The notes under the pieces were generated by a model. That model saw nothing but the letters and a program-made list of their open reading frames with translations, ran no database searches and was not told the DNA's origin. Of a stretch of DNA of 64,000 bases, positions 25,582 to 33,897 are shown one piece after another; positions within the stretch are counted from its first letter, which is position 1, and each line of letters starts with the position of its first letter. Source of the DNA: Acidobacteriaceae bacterium dw_441 (GTDB taxonomy: Bacteria; Acidobacteriota; Terriglobia; Terriglobales; Acidobacteriaceae); contig JAAVVA010000006.1 of assembly GCA_018449715.1 (NCBI GenBank), positions 310,001 through 374,000 of the forward strand. Reading direction: 5' to 3'. A program made the translations under genes and the position numbers.

Positions 25582-26391
25582 TCAACAACCAAAGGGCCGC
25601 GCAAGGGCAGCCGTGGAATCTTCAGTAGAAAGAACCTGCGCGGCCTCATCCGAGGTCTGCTCGTCTGTGATAAGACGGCTCAGGTGCCGGTGCATCTCAA
25701 AGATGGAAGCATCTTCTTCCGCGCGGGGACGAGGACGCTGATTGCGAACCCGCTCGCTGATCTGTGCGGGTTTTCCCTTCAGGACAAGAACCTCGTCCGA
25801 AAGAAATGCCGCTTCCAGCGTGTTGTGCGTAATCATCATGCCTGTGAAACGTCTCCGCAGCCAGATCTCCTGCAGCAGAAGACGCATACGGCGCGCACTC
25901 AACTCATCGAGCGCGCTAAAGGGCTCATCGAGCATCACGATGTTCGGACGAATCGCTAGCGCACGCGCAAGAGCGACACGCTGCCTCTGTCCACCCGAGA
26001 GCGTGAGAGGATACGCCCTGCGGTACTCCTCGAGATGAACATCGGACAATGCCGACAAGGCTTCCGAACGATCGACTCCCGCAGCGTCCGTGGCGATGTA
26101 AAGATTCTCTTCCACCGTCAGCCACTCCAGAAGACGCGGCTGCTGAAAGACCATTCCAACACGGGGCTTCTCCGAGGCCGAGCCAAAGCGAATGCTTCCG
26201 CTGTCCGGCCTCTCAAGCCCCACCGCAAGATGCAGCAGTGTCGTCTTGCCGATGCCCGACGGACCGATGATCGAAAGTAACTCGCCTTCCTCAATCGAGA
26301 ACGACAGATCCTGCAGCACCGTGCGGCGCGTGCGCTTATCCGTCGTCGCATACGACTTGCTGATATTGGAGAATTCGATCGCCGCGCTCAT
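25582..26391 (-). CDS. ABC transporter ATP-binding protein, nitrate/sulfonate/taurine type
   Basis: A 269-residue ATPase of the NitT/TauT family that powers periplasmic-binding-protein-dependent uptake. All motifs are present: Walker A GPSGIGKTTLL (about residue 40), Q-loop in GMVFQQPRLLEWLTVEENL, signature LSGGQRQRVALARAL, Walker B NIVMLDEPFSALDE and H-loop MMITHNTLEAAFLSD. ATG at 26391 overlaps the permease stop by 4 bases (ATGA), so the permease is translated just before it. It is the last ABC gene of the operon. SsuB- or TauB-like function fits the polycysteine leader upstream, but nitrate or thiamine-precursor transport cannot be excluded from sequence. Confidence 0.93.
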   Translation of the reverse strand: MSAAIEFSNISKSYATTDKRTRRTVLQDLSFSIEEGELLSIIGPSGIGKTTLLHLAVGLERPDSGSIRFGSASEKPRVGMVFQQPRLLEWLTVEENLYIATDAAGVDRSEALSALSDVHLEEYRRAYPLTLSGGQRQRVALARALAIRPNIVMLDEPFSALDELSARRMRLLLQEIWLRRRFTGMMITHNTLEAAFLSDEVLVLKGKPAQISERVRNQRPRPRAEEDASIFEMHRHLSRLITDEQTSDEAAQVLSTEDSTAALARPFGC

Positions 26392-27212
26392 GCCAGCTTC
26401 GTCCTCCTCCATCGCGTAAGGCGGTGCTCAATCGTCTGCAGAATGCCGTACTCGATCACCAGCATGACGATGCCGAAGAGGATCGTCCATGCCAGCACTC
26501 CAGCAACATTCTGCGTGCTGAACTCCGAGTTCAACTGGTAGCCGATTCCGCTGGACATACCGAAGATCTCAACCAGCACCATGATCTTCCACGCCAACGA
26601 AAAGCCCACGCGCACGCCACTCAACAGAAACGGTGTCGTTGCTGGAATCCAGAGGTAACGGATGCGCGCCCAGCGCCCCACGCGATAGACCTCCGCCATC
26701 TCGACCAGCGAGTTATCAATCGAACGAATTCCCTGCTCCACCTGCACCGTCAGGGCCGGAGCAACTCCAAGAGCAAGCGCCACCACGGGAGTCAACCAGC
26801 TGACTCCGAACCAGATGACGCACAACAGCGCCCACACAAGCCCCGGAATCGCAAGCCCCAGCACAATGCCAGGCTGCAGAAAAGCGGCCATCATACGATT
26901 GCGCGCAGAGAGCACTCCCAGCAGCAGAGACACGGCCGAAGCGAAGAAGAGCCCCGATACGATGCGCACCAAGGTGATCCAGATTTCGCGCCATCCGTCG
27001 CCGGTTCTCGCAAGCGCAAACACTTCCTCAAAGATCGGCCCCACCCGCGGAATCAGCGGCGAGTGCAATGCCCGCGCCATGATCTCCCATCCGCACAGCA
27101 GCAGCACGCAGAACGCGAGCGGCGGCAAAACGGTCTGCGACAGCCTCCTGATCGAAGACCAGGAAGAACCGGCGACCTTTCCCTGCGGAATGGATGTGAG
27201 CGTGGTGGCCAT
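26388..27212 (-). CDS. ABC transporter permease, nitrate/sulfonate/taurine type
   Basis: A 274-residue permease of the BPD_transp_1 type with about six membrane segments (for example LPPLAFCVLLLCGWEIMARAL, IVSGLFFASAVSLLLGVL, VLAWTILFGIVMLVIEYGIL). The EAA loop lies near NSLVEMAEVYRVGRWARIRYLWIPATTPFLLSGVR, which contacts the ATPase. It is 2 bases after the binding protein and overlaps the ATPase start. Homologues carry sulfonates, taurine, nitrate or aliphatic amidines. Direction of transport is import. Confidence 0.93.
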   Translation of the reverse strand: MATTLTSIPQGKVAGSSWSSIRRLSQTVLPPLAFCVLLLCGWEIMARALHSPLIPRVGPIFEEVFALARTGDGWREIWITLVRIVSGLFFASAVSLLLGVLSARNRMMAAFLQPGIVLGLAIPGLVWALLCVIWFGVSWLTPVVALALGVAPALTVQVEQGIRSIDNSLVEMAEVYRVGRWARIRYLWIPATTPFLLSGVRVGFSLAWKIMVLVEIFGMSSGIGYQLNSEFSTQNVAGVLAWTILFGIVMLVIEYGILQTIEHRLTRWRRTKLA

Positions 27213-27214
27213 CG

Positions 27215-28198
27215 TTATGCGTGTACCGCCCCCGAGGTGGACTTTTCATACACAGGACGCGAGGAGCGCTGAGTAAGAATCTTCGTCTTGACCGCCTCGT
27301 CGATCTGGCGGTCGATGTCGGCAAACACCGAGTTGTCCCACTCGGTCGCATAGATCTCAGGAAGTCGCTTGGCAAGAAGCTGAATCGCCTTCGTATCCGA
27401 GTCCGGAATCCCCATCGAAGCATGAAGCTCGCTCGCAAGCTGCGGCTTTGCCTTGATCTGCCGATTCACGGTCGCAAAGGCCTTCGCCAGAAGAGCAGCC
27501 GTGCTCTGATTGTTCTGAATCCACTGGCGCTTCGCGGCAAGACCACCGAGGAAGAGCTTCGATCCGCGGCCCCACATATCGCGCACCTTGGCAATCTCGC
27601 GTGCGCCATTGGCAATCAGTCGGCTGGCAATCGGCTCAATCGTAATGACGGCTTCCACGTCACCGCGTTCAAACAGAGCAAGATTCGCAGTGGGAGGCCC
27701 GAAGATGACACGAAGGTCCTTCATCAGGTCGATGCCCTGCAGGGATGCGGCCACACGCGCCTGGCGGAAGGTCTCCGAGGTCTGCGGCTGCGCAGCCACA
27801 CTCTTGCCGATCAGGTCGTGCGGCGTGCGATAGCTGCTGTTGCCCTTCACGATCCACGAGCCATGATTGAGCAGACCCGGAGCGAAGATCAGGATGTCGT
27901 TGCCGCGAAGCTGCGACTCGGCAGCGCCCAGCGGTCCAAAGAAGCCGACGTCGATGGCTCCCGAAAGAAGCTGCAGCTGAACCTGCCCCGGATCTCCGCC
28001 AGCCCACTGCGGATGAAGCCCGCCAAGAAGCTGCGAGTTCCTCTCCAGCAGAGGCTTCCACACGGCTCCGGCCGTTCCGGGATTTGCCGCCTCAATGCGA
28101 ATATCTCCCGCAGCGGCGAATGCGCGCGAGCCGAAAAGTTGCAGCGCTGCAAGGGAGAGCGTCTGCTGAAGCAATGTTCTGCGAGTTACAGATGTCAT
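27215..28198 (-). CDS. ABC transporter substrate-binding protein, SsuA/TauA type, Tat signal
   Basis: A 327-residue binding protein. The N-terminus SVTRRTLLQQTLSLAALQLFGSRAFA has the twin-arginine pattern and an AFA cleavage site, so it is probably exported folded by Tat. The mature part reads DIRIEAANPGTAGAVWKPLLER and shows PGQVQLQLLSGAIDVGFFGPLGAA, the NMT1/SsuA-like fold that closes on an anionic or aromatic ligand. ATG at 28198 is taken; an upstream GTG at 28213 is also in frame. It heads the transporter genes 103 bases behind the polycysteine ORF, whose product probably controls it. Sulfonate transport is likely from family and leader, not proven. Confidence 0.88.
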   Translation of the reverse strand: MTSVTRRTLLQQTLSLAALQLFGSRAFAAAGDIRIEAANPGTAGAVWKPLLERNSQLLGGLHPQWAGGDPGQVQLQLLSGAIDVGFFGPLGAAESQLRGNDILIFAPGLLNHGSWIVKGNSSYRTPHDLIGKSVAAQPQTSETFRQARVAASLQGIDLMKDLRVIFGPPTANLALFERGDVEAVITIEPIASRLIANGAREIAKVRDMWGRGSKLFLGGLAAKRQWIQNNQSTAALLAKAFATVNRQIKAKPQLASELHASMGIPDSDTKAIQLLAKRLPEIYATEWDNSVFADIDRQIDEAVKTKILTQRSSRPVYEKSTSGAVHA

Positions 28199-28300
28199 AA
28201 CGGAATACACCACTTGTACTGCCTGTACTGATGCTCAGAATGTCTGATGGGATTTTTTGATTTCTATCGACCGGAGGATGACCGGCGAAGAGCGGCCAGG

Positions 28301-28420
28301 TTAGCGAACCCGACACATGCCCTGCAGACAGAGCGTCTCGACAGGACAACAACAGCAGCAACAACAACAGGAACAGCTGGCGCTGTTTGCCGAATCGGTC
28401 TGTTGTTGAAGAGAGATCAT
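28301..28420 (-). CDS. Polycysteine leader peptide (39 aa) upstream of ABC transporter operon
   Basis: A short ORF too small for standard gene finders: ATG at 28420, 39 codons, TAA at 28301-28303. The peptide begins MISLQQQTDSANSAS, continues CSCCCCCCCC (eight consecutive Cys at residues 18-25, nine within ten positions) and ends PVETLCLQGMCRVR. AAGG lies 7 bases before ATG. A sigma70-type promoter (TCGACA, 18 bases, TAAAAT) precedes it by 40 bases, and the gene before it ends in its own terminator, so this ORF is the first cistron of the transporter transcript. Comparable polycysteine leader ORFs in mycobacteria stall ribosomes when cysteine is scarce and raise expression of downstream sulfur genes. 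Function here is inferred. Confidence 0.72.
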   Translation of the reverse strand: MISLQQQTDSANSASCSCCCCCCCCPVETLCLQGMCRVR

Positions 28421-28461
28421 CTTGCTGCCTTTACCAAGGAGGTAATTAACAAACTGCGAAT

Positions 28462-28491
28462 ATTTTAGCAGGAAACGACACACGTTGTCGA
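28462..28491 (-). promoter_or_regulatory. Sigma70-type promoter of the polycysteine leader and transporter operon
   Basis: On the minus strand TCGACA (28486-28491) and TAAAAT (28462-28467) are separated by 18 bases, five of six matches to each consensus element. Transcription would begin near 28455, leaving a 35-base leader with a good ribosome-binding site before the ATG at 28420. Confidence 0.65.
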
Positions 28492-28529
28492 TGATCGGCC
28501 ACGGCCGCCGCCATCGCTCAACCGCAAAA

Positions 28530-28554
28530 CAAAAGGGGAGGATTCCTCCTCCCC
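28530..28554 (-). terminator. Terminator after the FAD monooxygenase
   Basis: On the minus strand GGGGAGGA-GGAA-TCCTCCCC is followed by TTTTGTTTTG. It is 11 bases after the monooxygenase stop (28565), so the catabolic operon ends here and does not read into the transporter operon. Confidence 0.85.
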
Positions 28555-28564
28555 ATCCCACGTC

Positions 28565-29821
28565 TTATGCCGTAGCCTTCGCCGCCAGTTGCTCTTTCGA
28601 GAAGCCCGCGACCTTCTTGTATCCACTGCTGATGTCTTCCATCTCCTGCTGCGAGATGACATCGTAGATATTCTCGAAGCGCTTGCCGCCCGTGCGCTCG
28701 TAGACCTCGCGCAGAATCGCGTCCGGCGGATTCCGGCGGTTCATCAGTACCACTTTGGAAGTCGCTTCGACACGCACCTTGTCATACACCTGCAGCGCAG
28801 CCTCGCCCACGCCATGCTCCTTCAGCGAATCCGCAAGGAAACGCGCATCGAGGATGGCCTGTCCCGCGCCGTTCGAACCACGCGGGTACATAGGGTGCGC
28901 CGCATCGCCCAGCAGAGTCGCGCGCCCAAAGGTCCACGTCGGAACGGGGTCGCGGTCCACCATCGGGAAGATCAACGGGCGCTCCGTCTTCTGCAGCAGC
29001 GCCGGAACATCCAGCCAGTCGAACTTCCAGTCCTTGTACTTATCGAAGAAGTCCTCGAGCTTGGCTTCCTTGTTCCAGTCATACGAAGCGGGCCGCGGAC
29101 GCTCCTGCGTCGCCACCCAATTCATCAACTGGTTACCTTCCGCGTCGATGTTGTTGCGGATGGGATACGCCATCAGCTTGCCTACCGGCATCCATCCAAC
29201 GCGTATCGTGTTCGCCCCGCTGAGGAACGGCTTGAACGGAGTCACGCCGCGCCAGATGGTGTAACCGGAGTACACCGGCTCGCCCTCGTTCGGATAGAAC
29301 TGCCTGCGCAGAGCGGAGTGAATACCGTCGGCTCCCACCACAATGCTCGCGCGGCGGCTCGGCAGCTCCTCGCCCTCGGGCGAGACAAAACGCGCCACCA
29401 CGCTGTCCGATCCGATATCGACACCGACGCAGCGATGTCCCTTCACCACCGCATCCGGTCCAAGGCGCTCGGCGACCGCATCCAGCAGCACCGCCTGCAG
29501 GTCACCACGATGCAGCGAGAACTGCGGCCAGTCGTAGCCCGCATACATCCCGTTCAGCTCGGTGTAGATGTGCTGTCCATACTGGTTGAAGTACGAGGAG
29601 TCCTTCGTGCGGATGCCAACACGGTCGAGCGCAGGGATCAGGCCAAGCCGATCCAGCTCACGTGTGGCGTGAGGCAGCAGGTTGATGCCCGCTCCGACAG
29701 CCTGAATATTGCTCACACCCTCATAAAGCCTGCTCTCAATTCCAAGCTCGTGGAGACAAAGAGCAAGCACCAGACCACCAATTCCGGCGCCGACAATCAA
29801 CACATCTGTATCTTTGGACAT
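28565..29821 (-). CDS. FAD-dependent monooxygenase (PhzS / salicylate hydroxylase-like)
   Basis: A 418-residue flavoprotein hydroxylase that would insert one oxygen into an aromatic ring using NAD(P)H. The FAD motif GAGIGG lies near residue 12. The second motif is VVGADGIHSALRR (DG), and the third FAD contact is LLGDAAHPMYPRGSNGAGQAILDA. No transmembrane segment. ATG at 29821 (MSKDTDVLIVGAG) has AAGAGA before it; the longer frame starts before the nucleotide-binding fold and is not conserved-looking. It is the last gene of a cluster that also encodes a GlcG-like protein and an aldolase-family protein. The substrate is unknown; the PhzS-like branch often acts on heteroaromatic acids. Confidence 0.9.
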   Translation of the reverse strand: MSKDTDVLIVGAGIGGLVLALCLHELGIESRLYEGVSNIQAVGAGINLLPHATRELDRLGLIPALDRVGIRTKDSSYFNQYGQHIYTELNGMYAGYDWPQFSLHRGDLQAVLLDAVAERLGPDAVVKGHRCVGVDIGSDSVVARFVSPEGEELPSRRASIVVGADGIHSALRRQFYPNEGEPVYSGYTIWRGVTPFKPFLSGANTIRVGWMPVGKLMAYPIRNNIDAEGNQLMNWVATQERPRPASYDWNKEAKLEDFFDKYKDWKFDWLDVPALLQKTERPLIFPMVDRDPVPTWTFGRATLLGDAAHPMYPRGSNGAGQAILDARFLADSLKEHGVGEAALQVYDKVRVEATSKVVLMNRRNPPDAILREVYERTGGKRFENIYDVISQQEMEDISSGYKKVAGFSKEQLAAKATA

Positions 29822-29856
29822 TCTCTTGCAACCTTCATAGCAAAGCCGCACAACAG

Positions 29857-30291
29857 CTATGGCTTATAGTTTGAATTCTCGTAAAAGTACTGCAGCGCCT
29901 CTTCGGCAACCTTCAGGTCCTGATCGGCGCTGCCGGAACTGATTCCGATTCCGCCGACGATCTCCGCATCCACATACACCGGAAGCCCTCCTCCGATGAT
30001 GGAGAAATGGCCGCCGTTGGTAACGTGAATCCCGAAGGTCGGCTGCCCCGAGACACAAAGTTGATTATAGATATGTGTCCCCTTGCGGGCGACGGCGGCG
30101 GTAAATGCCTTATCGACAGCAATCGAGATGCTGCTGATCTTGCCGCCATCCATGCGCTTGAAGTCAATCAAGTGGCCCGACTCGTCCGTCACGGCAATGC
30201 ACATCGGCACGCCCATCCTGTGCGACGCCTCCACGGCGCCTGCAATCAGGATGTCGGCGTCCGCCAGCGAAAGTCTTCTAATCTCAAGCAT
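29857..30291 (-). CDS. GlcG/HbpS-family protein (DUF336)
   Basis: A 144-residue protein of the GlcG/HbpS (heme-binding, DUF336) family: AVTDESGHLIDFKRMDGGKISSISIAVDKAFTA followed by GGGLPVYVDAEIVGGIGISSGSADQDLKVAEEAL. Members bind heme, cobalamin derivatives or small organic acids, or act as isomerase-like partners in catabolic clusters. The start overlaps the stop of the upstream aldolase gene by 8 bases, so the two are one operon. It precedes the monooxygenase by 35 bases. Exact role in this pathway unknown. Confidence 0.87.
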   Translation of the reverse strand: MLEIRRLSLADADILIAGAVEASHRMGVPMCIAVTDESGHLIDFKRMDGGKISSISIAVDKAFTAAVARKGTHIYNQLCVSGQPTFGIHVTNGGHFSIIGGGLPVYVDAEIVGGIGISSGSADQDLKVAEEALQYFYENSNYKP

Positions 30292-31213
30292 TCACAAACT
30301 CTTTCTGTGTTTTGAAGTTCGTTTCCAGGAACTGATGAAGCTGTTTCAGCGATTCGCCCTTGATCGACTCATAGGGCAGATGCCGAACTCCCGCATTGAC
30401 TCCGAGATATTCGGACGAGGCCTTCATCACCTCCGCCAATCCATAAGACATCCATCGCGAGGGCCAGGTCGCAAAAACCTGCTGCAGCTCAATCGCATGC
30501 TGAAGATCGCCCGCCTTGTACGCGTCTATTACGTAGCGCGCAATCTCAGAAGCGGGAGACGGCAGCGTAATTCCCGACCCTCCAAGCTGCAGCGTGATCA
30601 ACAGAAGCTGCATCGTGGTGTAGTACCCCGCCAGCCCCGCATGGTCGATCTCCGTAATCAGCCGCGAAGCGCGCGCAAGATCACGCGAGCTTTCCTTCAC
30701 CGCGCAGATGTAGTCCAGCTTCGCCAGCTCCACCGTCTCCGGAATCGTGGGGTCCGCCCCGGGTCCCGCGTTCAGATAAAGCACAATCGGAAGCGAGGTC
30801 TCGCGCCCCACCAGCTCAAAGTAGCGCACCAGCTCGGCAATCGTCGGCGCATTCCCGTTTGGGCGCAGCGGAGCAAGCAGTTGGATCGCTTGTGCTCCCA
30901 GCTTCTCCGCATAGTGAGCCAGATCGATGGCCACCTTGTACGAGGGATGCGAGACGCCAACCGCAACCGCGGCCCGGCCATCGACTGCATCCAGCGTCTT
31001 CGAGATCAGCTCCAGCCGCTCCTCGTAGCGAAGGTACTGGTACTCCTGCATCTCGACTCCCGCCGCTACCACCAGTTCCGGGCGGCTACGTTCCATCATC
31101 GCGTCCACTCCCTTTTCAAGGAGCGCCCAATCCACCTTCATGTCTTCGGTAAACGGGGTAAACGGAGGAACAATCATCGACGGCTTCGGCAGATGCAGCT
31201 TCTGAGTACTCAC
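30284..31213 (-). CDS. Dihydrodipicolinate synthase-family aldolase/lyase
   Basis: A 309-residue class I aldolase-fold protein of the DHDPS/NAL family. Family landmarks include VDAMMERSRPELVVAAGVEMQEYQYLRYEER for the beginning of the barrel, YLNAGPGADPTIPETV in the middle and the Schiff-base lysine in ICAVKESSRD (near residue 168). The usual YNxPxR motif is changed to YLNAGPG, so the natural substrate is probably not that of lysine biosynthesis. In catabolic clusters these proteins cleave or condense pyruvate-containing intermediates. It begins the operon and is divergent from the enoyl-CoA hydratase at 31279, with a 65-base shared promoter region. Confidence 0.87.
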   Translation of the reverse strand: MSTQKLHLPKPSMIVPPFTPFTEDMKVDWALLEKGVDAMMERSRPELVVAAGVEMQEYQYLRYEERLELISKTLDAVDGRAAVAVGVSHPSYKVAIDLAHYAEKLGAQAIQLLAPLRPNGNAPTIAELVRYFELVGRETSLPIVLYLNAGPGADPTIPETVELAKLDYICAVKESSRDLARASRLITEIDHAGLAGYYTTMQLLLITLQLGGSGITLPSPASEIARYVIDAYKAGDLQHAIELQQVFATWPSRWMSYGLAEVMKASSEYLGVNAGVRHLPYESIKGESLKQLHQFLETNFKTQKEFVNA

Positions 31214-31278
31214 TTTTCAGTCCTTCCTGAGGGGCAGACAACAGGGCTGCCCGTTAACTTTAGGCTACCATTAGGAGC

Positions 31279-31989
31279 ATGATTCGGTACGAAACACGCG
31301 GTCCTGCCAGCTACATCACCCTCGACACCCCGGAGACCTCCAACAAGTTCACCTACGGTCTGATGAACGACTTTATCGACGCTCTCAAGGCTGCTGGCAA
31401 TAGTGGAGCCATCGCCCTGGTGATCAAGGCAACCGGCAAAGATTTCACCCTGGGCCGCGACCAGTCCGAGCGCCGCACCGACGTAAGCCGCACCGCGAAT
31501 CTCTCGCTTATCCTGACGGCAAACTCCCTGCTCAGGAACTTTCCCGGAGTAAGTATCTCCCTCATCCAGGGCCGCGCGATGGGCTTCGGCTCCGGCATCG
31601 CGCTTCACTCCTCCATCTCCGTCGGAGCGCAGAATTGCATCCTCGGATACGACGAGATCAAGCACGGTCTCGCGCCTTTAGTGGTGATGCACTATCTTCC
31701 CCGCTACGTCGGACCGAAGGTAGCCGCGGATCTGATCTACACCGGTCGTGACATCTCCGCCGATGAGGCATTCCGCCTGAACATGCTCAGCCGTGTCGTT
31801 CCCGCCGATCAACTGGAACATACCGCAGAGAAGATTGTTGAAGAACTCTCATCCTATCCAGCTGGAGCGATCCGCCTTCTACAGAGATATGAGCAGAAGA
31901 CCCGGCAGGAAGCAGTCGAACCCAATATCCTCGGCATCGACATGCTGGTCGAGTGGATCGAAAACGGCAAGCCCGACATCCTTCCCTAG
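31279..31989 (+). CDS. Enoyl-CoA hydratase/isomerase family protein
   Basis: A 236-residue crotonase-superfamily protein. It opens with MIRYETRGPASYITLDTPE and has KDFTLGRDQSE where the oxyanion-hole backbone is expected. The second oxyanion loop is GRAMGFGSGIALHSSIS. The catalytic glutamate pair of true enoyl-CoA hydratases is not clear: the loop has SISVGAQNCILGYDEIKHGLAP, so isomerase, hydrolase or ring-cleavage activity is possible. It is divergent from the aldolase-family operon, suggesting a shared aromatic or ring-derived acid pathway with the monooxygenase. Confidence 0.86.
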   Translation: MIRYETRGPASYITLDTPETSNKFTYGLMNDFIDALKAAGNSGAIALVIKATGKDFTLGRDQSERRTDVSRTANLSLILTANSLLRNFPGVSISLIQGRAMGFGSGIALHSSISVGAQNCILGYDEIKHGLAPLVVMHYLPRYVGPKVAADLIYTGRDISADEAFRLNMLSRVVPADQLEHTAEKIVEELSSYPAGAIRLLQRYEQKTRQEAVEPNILGIDMLVEWIENGKPDILP

Positions 31990-32135
31990 CAACAAAAATG
32001 TCCGGCGCGAAACGCGTAAAGTGCTTGCGCCGGGCACAAATGCAGCACACCACCCTCATGAAAATCGTCGCTCCAGCAGGCAACAGGACATTCAGTGCCT
32101 GAAACTCAGGCGCACCATTTTCAGTAAGAGCCACT

Positions 32136-32531
32136 CTAAAGAGGAGATTCTCCCGTCAACAGGAGTGTGGCTGGTGTCTGTTCGTTGTCTATCAGATGTA
32201 AGGTTCCGGTGCGAGTTCCTGTTGCATGAGGCGTAAAGTATGCCAGAATCGTACAGGTTCCTCCGACAGGTATATTTCCCAGAGTGCAGTTGCTGATGTC
32301 GGTCGAAAAATCCGCGGCCATGTCGCTTAGTAATTCGACATTCGTGGTCCTCAGATCAGACGAGCATGTAAGCCACACCGCTTGACGGGGAAGTCGACGA
32401 CAAACCGACACGGTCACCCCCTCGCCATTCGGTGCATTGATGGTGGAAGTCGCCGGTACCGTTGTCGCGCCCACAGGGACCGTTCCTATGTCGATAGCAC
32501 CGCAGATGGTAGGCACGGCTATATTGGGAGA
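32136..32531 (-). pseudogene. Remnant of a choice-of-anchor / Ig-like repeat surface protein
   Basis: A short stretch encodes the C-terminal end of an ASPM/SPD-2/Hydin-type Ig-like domain protein: AIDIGTVPVGATTVPATSTINAPNG and later ISNCTLGNIPVGGTCTILAYFTPHATGTRTGTLHLIDNE, then a stop. These domains occur in very long acidobacterial surface proteins, so about 130 residues is only the tail. Upstream the frame runs into the start of another gene and loses similarity, and no signal peptide is present. I read it as a 5'-truncated remnant, not a functional gene. Confidence 0.6.
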
Positions 32532-32563
32532 TTTATTTCTAAACCATATTAATCTCAATTGCT

Positions 32564-33130
32564 CTAATGAGGACTTTTGCCAGCAATCGAAACTGCTCTC
32601 CTCCGTCCAAATGTGATCAAAGAAGATCCCCATCCGCAAAGAATAGATGCCACCACGATAGTCACCGATTCACTGAATCCGGGCTTGGCGACCATGAGCA
32701 GAACCGTCCCGAAGACGATCCAAATCCTGATATTCAGTGAGAGCTTCAGCCAGAAACTTCTTGTCCAACGATTCAATTCCGATTGATTTTCTGACAGGCT
32801 ATTCAGGAGCCTCCTGATCGCACGCAGTTGTCTTCCGGCCAGTGCACCAAGCGCGGCGAACAACACAGTCTCCAGCACCGCAAATCTCGGCCAGGCTAAC
32901 TCCCACGCTTTCAAACTCTCAGTCAGATACGCTCCCGTGATGTATACGATCACCAGCGAGCTTATGCTCGCCGCCGTGAGTCCTGGGAGGGGCAAGGTCC
33001 AAGCGCGAAGCTCATTTGAGGTCGATGCTCTCCTTAACTGAAACAACATCCACGTCTCCACTGTGAGCCCGGCAGTCAGCACAAGCACTGCAATCGCGTG
33101 AGCAAAAAGAACCGCTGTGTAAATTCTCAT
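32564..33130 (-). CDS. Membrane protein, DUF2269-like
   Basis: A 188-residue protein with about four membrane segments: VLFAHAIAVLVLTAGLTVETWMLF, AASISSLVIVYITGAYLTES, VLETVLFAALGALAGRQL and IWIVFGTVLLMVAKPG. The C-terminal tail is basic (TFGRRRAVSIAGKSPH) and cytoplasmic. Similar predicted integral proteins are annotated as DUF2269-like or unknown in many genomes. It lies 49 bases after the NmrA-like gene, same strand, and may be cotranscribed. No function proposed. Confidence 0.7.
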   Translation of the reverse strand: MRIYTAVLFAHAIAVLVLTAGLTVETWMLFQLRRASTSNELRAWTLPLPGLTAASISSLVIVYITGAYLTESLKAWELAWPRFAVLETVLFAALGALAGRQLRAIRRLLNSLSENQSELNRWTRSFWLKLSLNIRIWIVFGTVLLMVAKPGFSESVTIVVASILCGWGSSLITFGRRRAVSIAGKSPH

Positions 33131-33179
33131 GATTGGTCTCGCTCCTGAACGCGCTGGGTATCTACGTTATTAAATTGCG

Positions 33180-33806
33180 TTAGTTACTCACGCCCATGAT
33201 CTTGCGGTTTGACGCATCGTCTTCAATACACCGGATCATGAAGTCAGCGACATCAGCACGCGCGATCTTGAAACCAAAAGCAGGGAGATGCCATTCGCGG
33301 ACCCGATATTTTCCTTTTTGCGGCTTGTCCGTGAGCTGCGGTGGACGCACCAGAGTCCAATCGAGATTGCTCTTTGTCACAATTTGTTCCATTGCCGAAG
33401 CATCCGCGACAACGCCTGGAAAGAGCAACCGACCAAATAAATAAGTAGGTGGAAAGATCGAATCCCTGAATAAAAATGCGGTCGATACGATGACTGCGCG
33501 CCTCACCCTCGAATACTGTGCTGCGTTCGTCAGTGCTCTAGCAAAGCGTTCCAGAAGGTCGGCATCACTCTTCGATAGCGGTAGACGAGGTCCAAACCCC
33601 GATATAACTCCATCGTGGCCCTCCAATCCTCGTCCAAGTTCCGCAGCATTAAGGAGATCTCCTTGAATGATCCGAATATTTCCGGAGAATGCGCTGAGCC
33701 GCCCAGGGGAGCGAACAAAGGCTGTCACGGAATGACCGCGTTCCACCGCCTGCCGAACAACCTCCAGACCTATCCCGCCAGTGGCCCCAAGAATTACCAG
33801 CTTCAT
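33180..33806 (-). CDS. NAD(P)-binding NmrA/SDR-like protein
   Basis: A 208-residue atypical SDR with MKLVILGATGGIGLEVVRQA at the start and IRIIQGDLLNAAEL, TLVRPPQLTDKP and RADVADFMIRC, the usual markers of small NmrA/BVR-B-type reductases. ATG at 33806 follows GGAAGG; the earlier frame back to 33956 is unlikely. It sits in a same-strand group with an AraC regulator (35204), a YciI-like protein (34245) and the membrane protein at 33130. Substrate unknown. Confidence 0.85.
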   Translation of the reverse strand: MKLVILGATGGIGLEVVRQAVERGHSVTAFVRSPGRLSAFSGNIRIIQGDLLNAAELGRGLEGHDGVISGFGPRLPLSKSDADLLERFARALTNAAQYSRVRRAVIVSTAFLFRDSIFPPTYLFGRLLFPGVVADASAMEQIVTKSNLDWTLVRPPQLTDKPQKGKYRVREWHLPAFGFKIARADVADFMIRCIEDDASNRKIMGVSN

Positions 33807-33897
33807 TGATCCTTCCTTCCACAGCCCGATGCACTTCCGTTTTAGTTCGCCGTTCCAATCATCTGATGAGCGCGCTATCCCAAAAGGGATACCTAGA

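Noticed and set aside
27221-28231. A 336-residue plus-strand open frame
   Set aside because: Antisense to the substrate-binding protein; no domain and no ribosome-binding site.
28319-28380. A simple CAA/CAG trinucleotide repeat
   Set aside because: Considered as the whole explanation of the Cys run, but promoter, ribosome-binding site, ATG, stop and operon position argue for a leader ORF; kept as the null hypothesis.
28589-29869. A 426-residue plus-strand open frame
   Set aside because: Mirror of the FAD monooxygenase; no recognisable motif.
30083-31282. A 399-residue plus-strand open frame
   Set aside because: It is antisense to the aldolase and GlcG genes, rich in Arg/His/Gln, with no domain; a by-product of GC-rich codon use.
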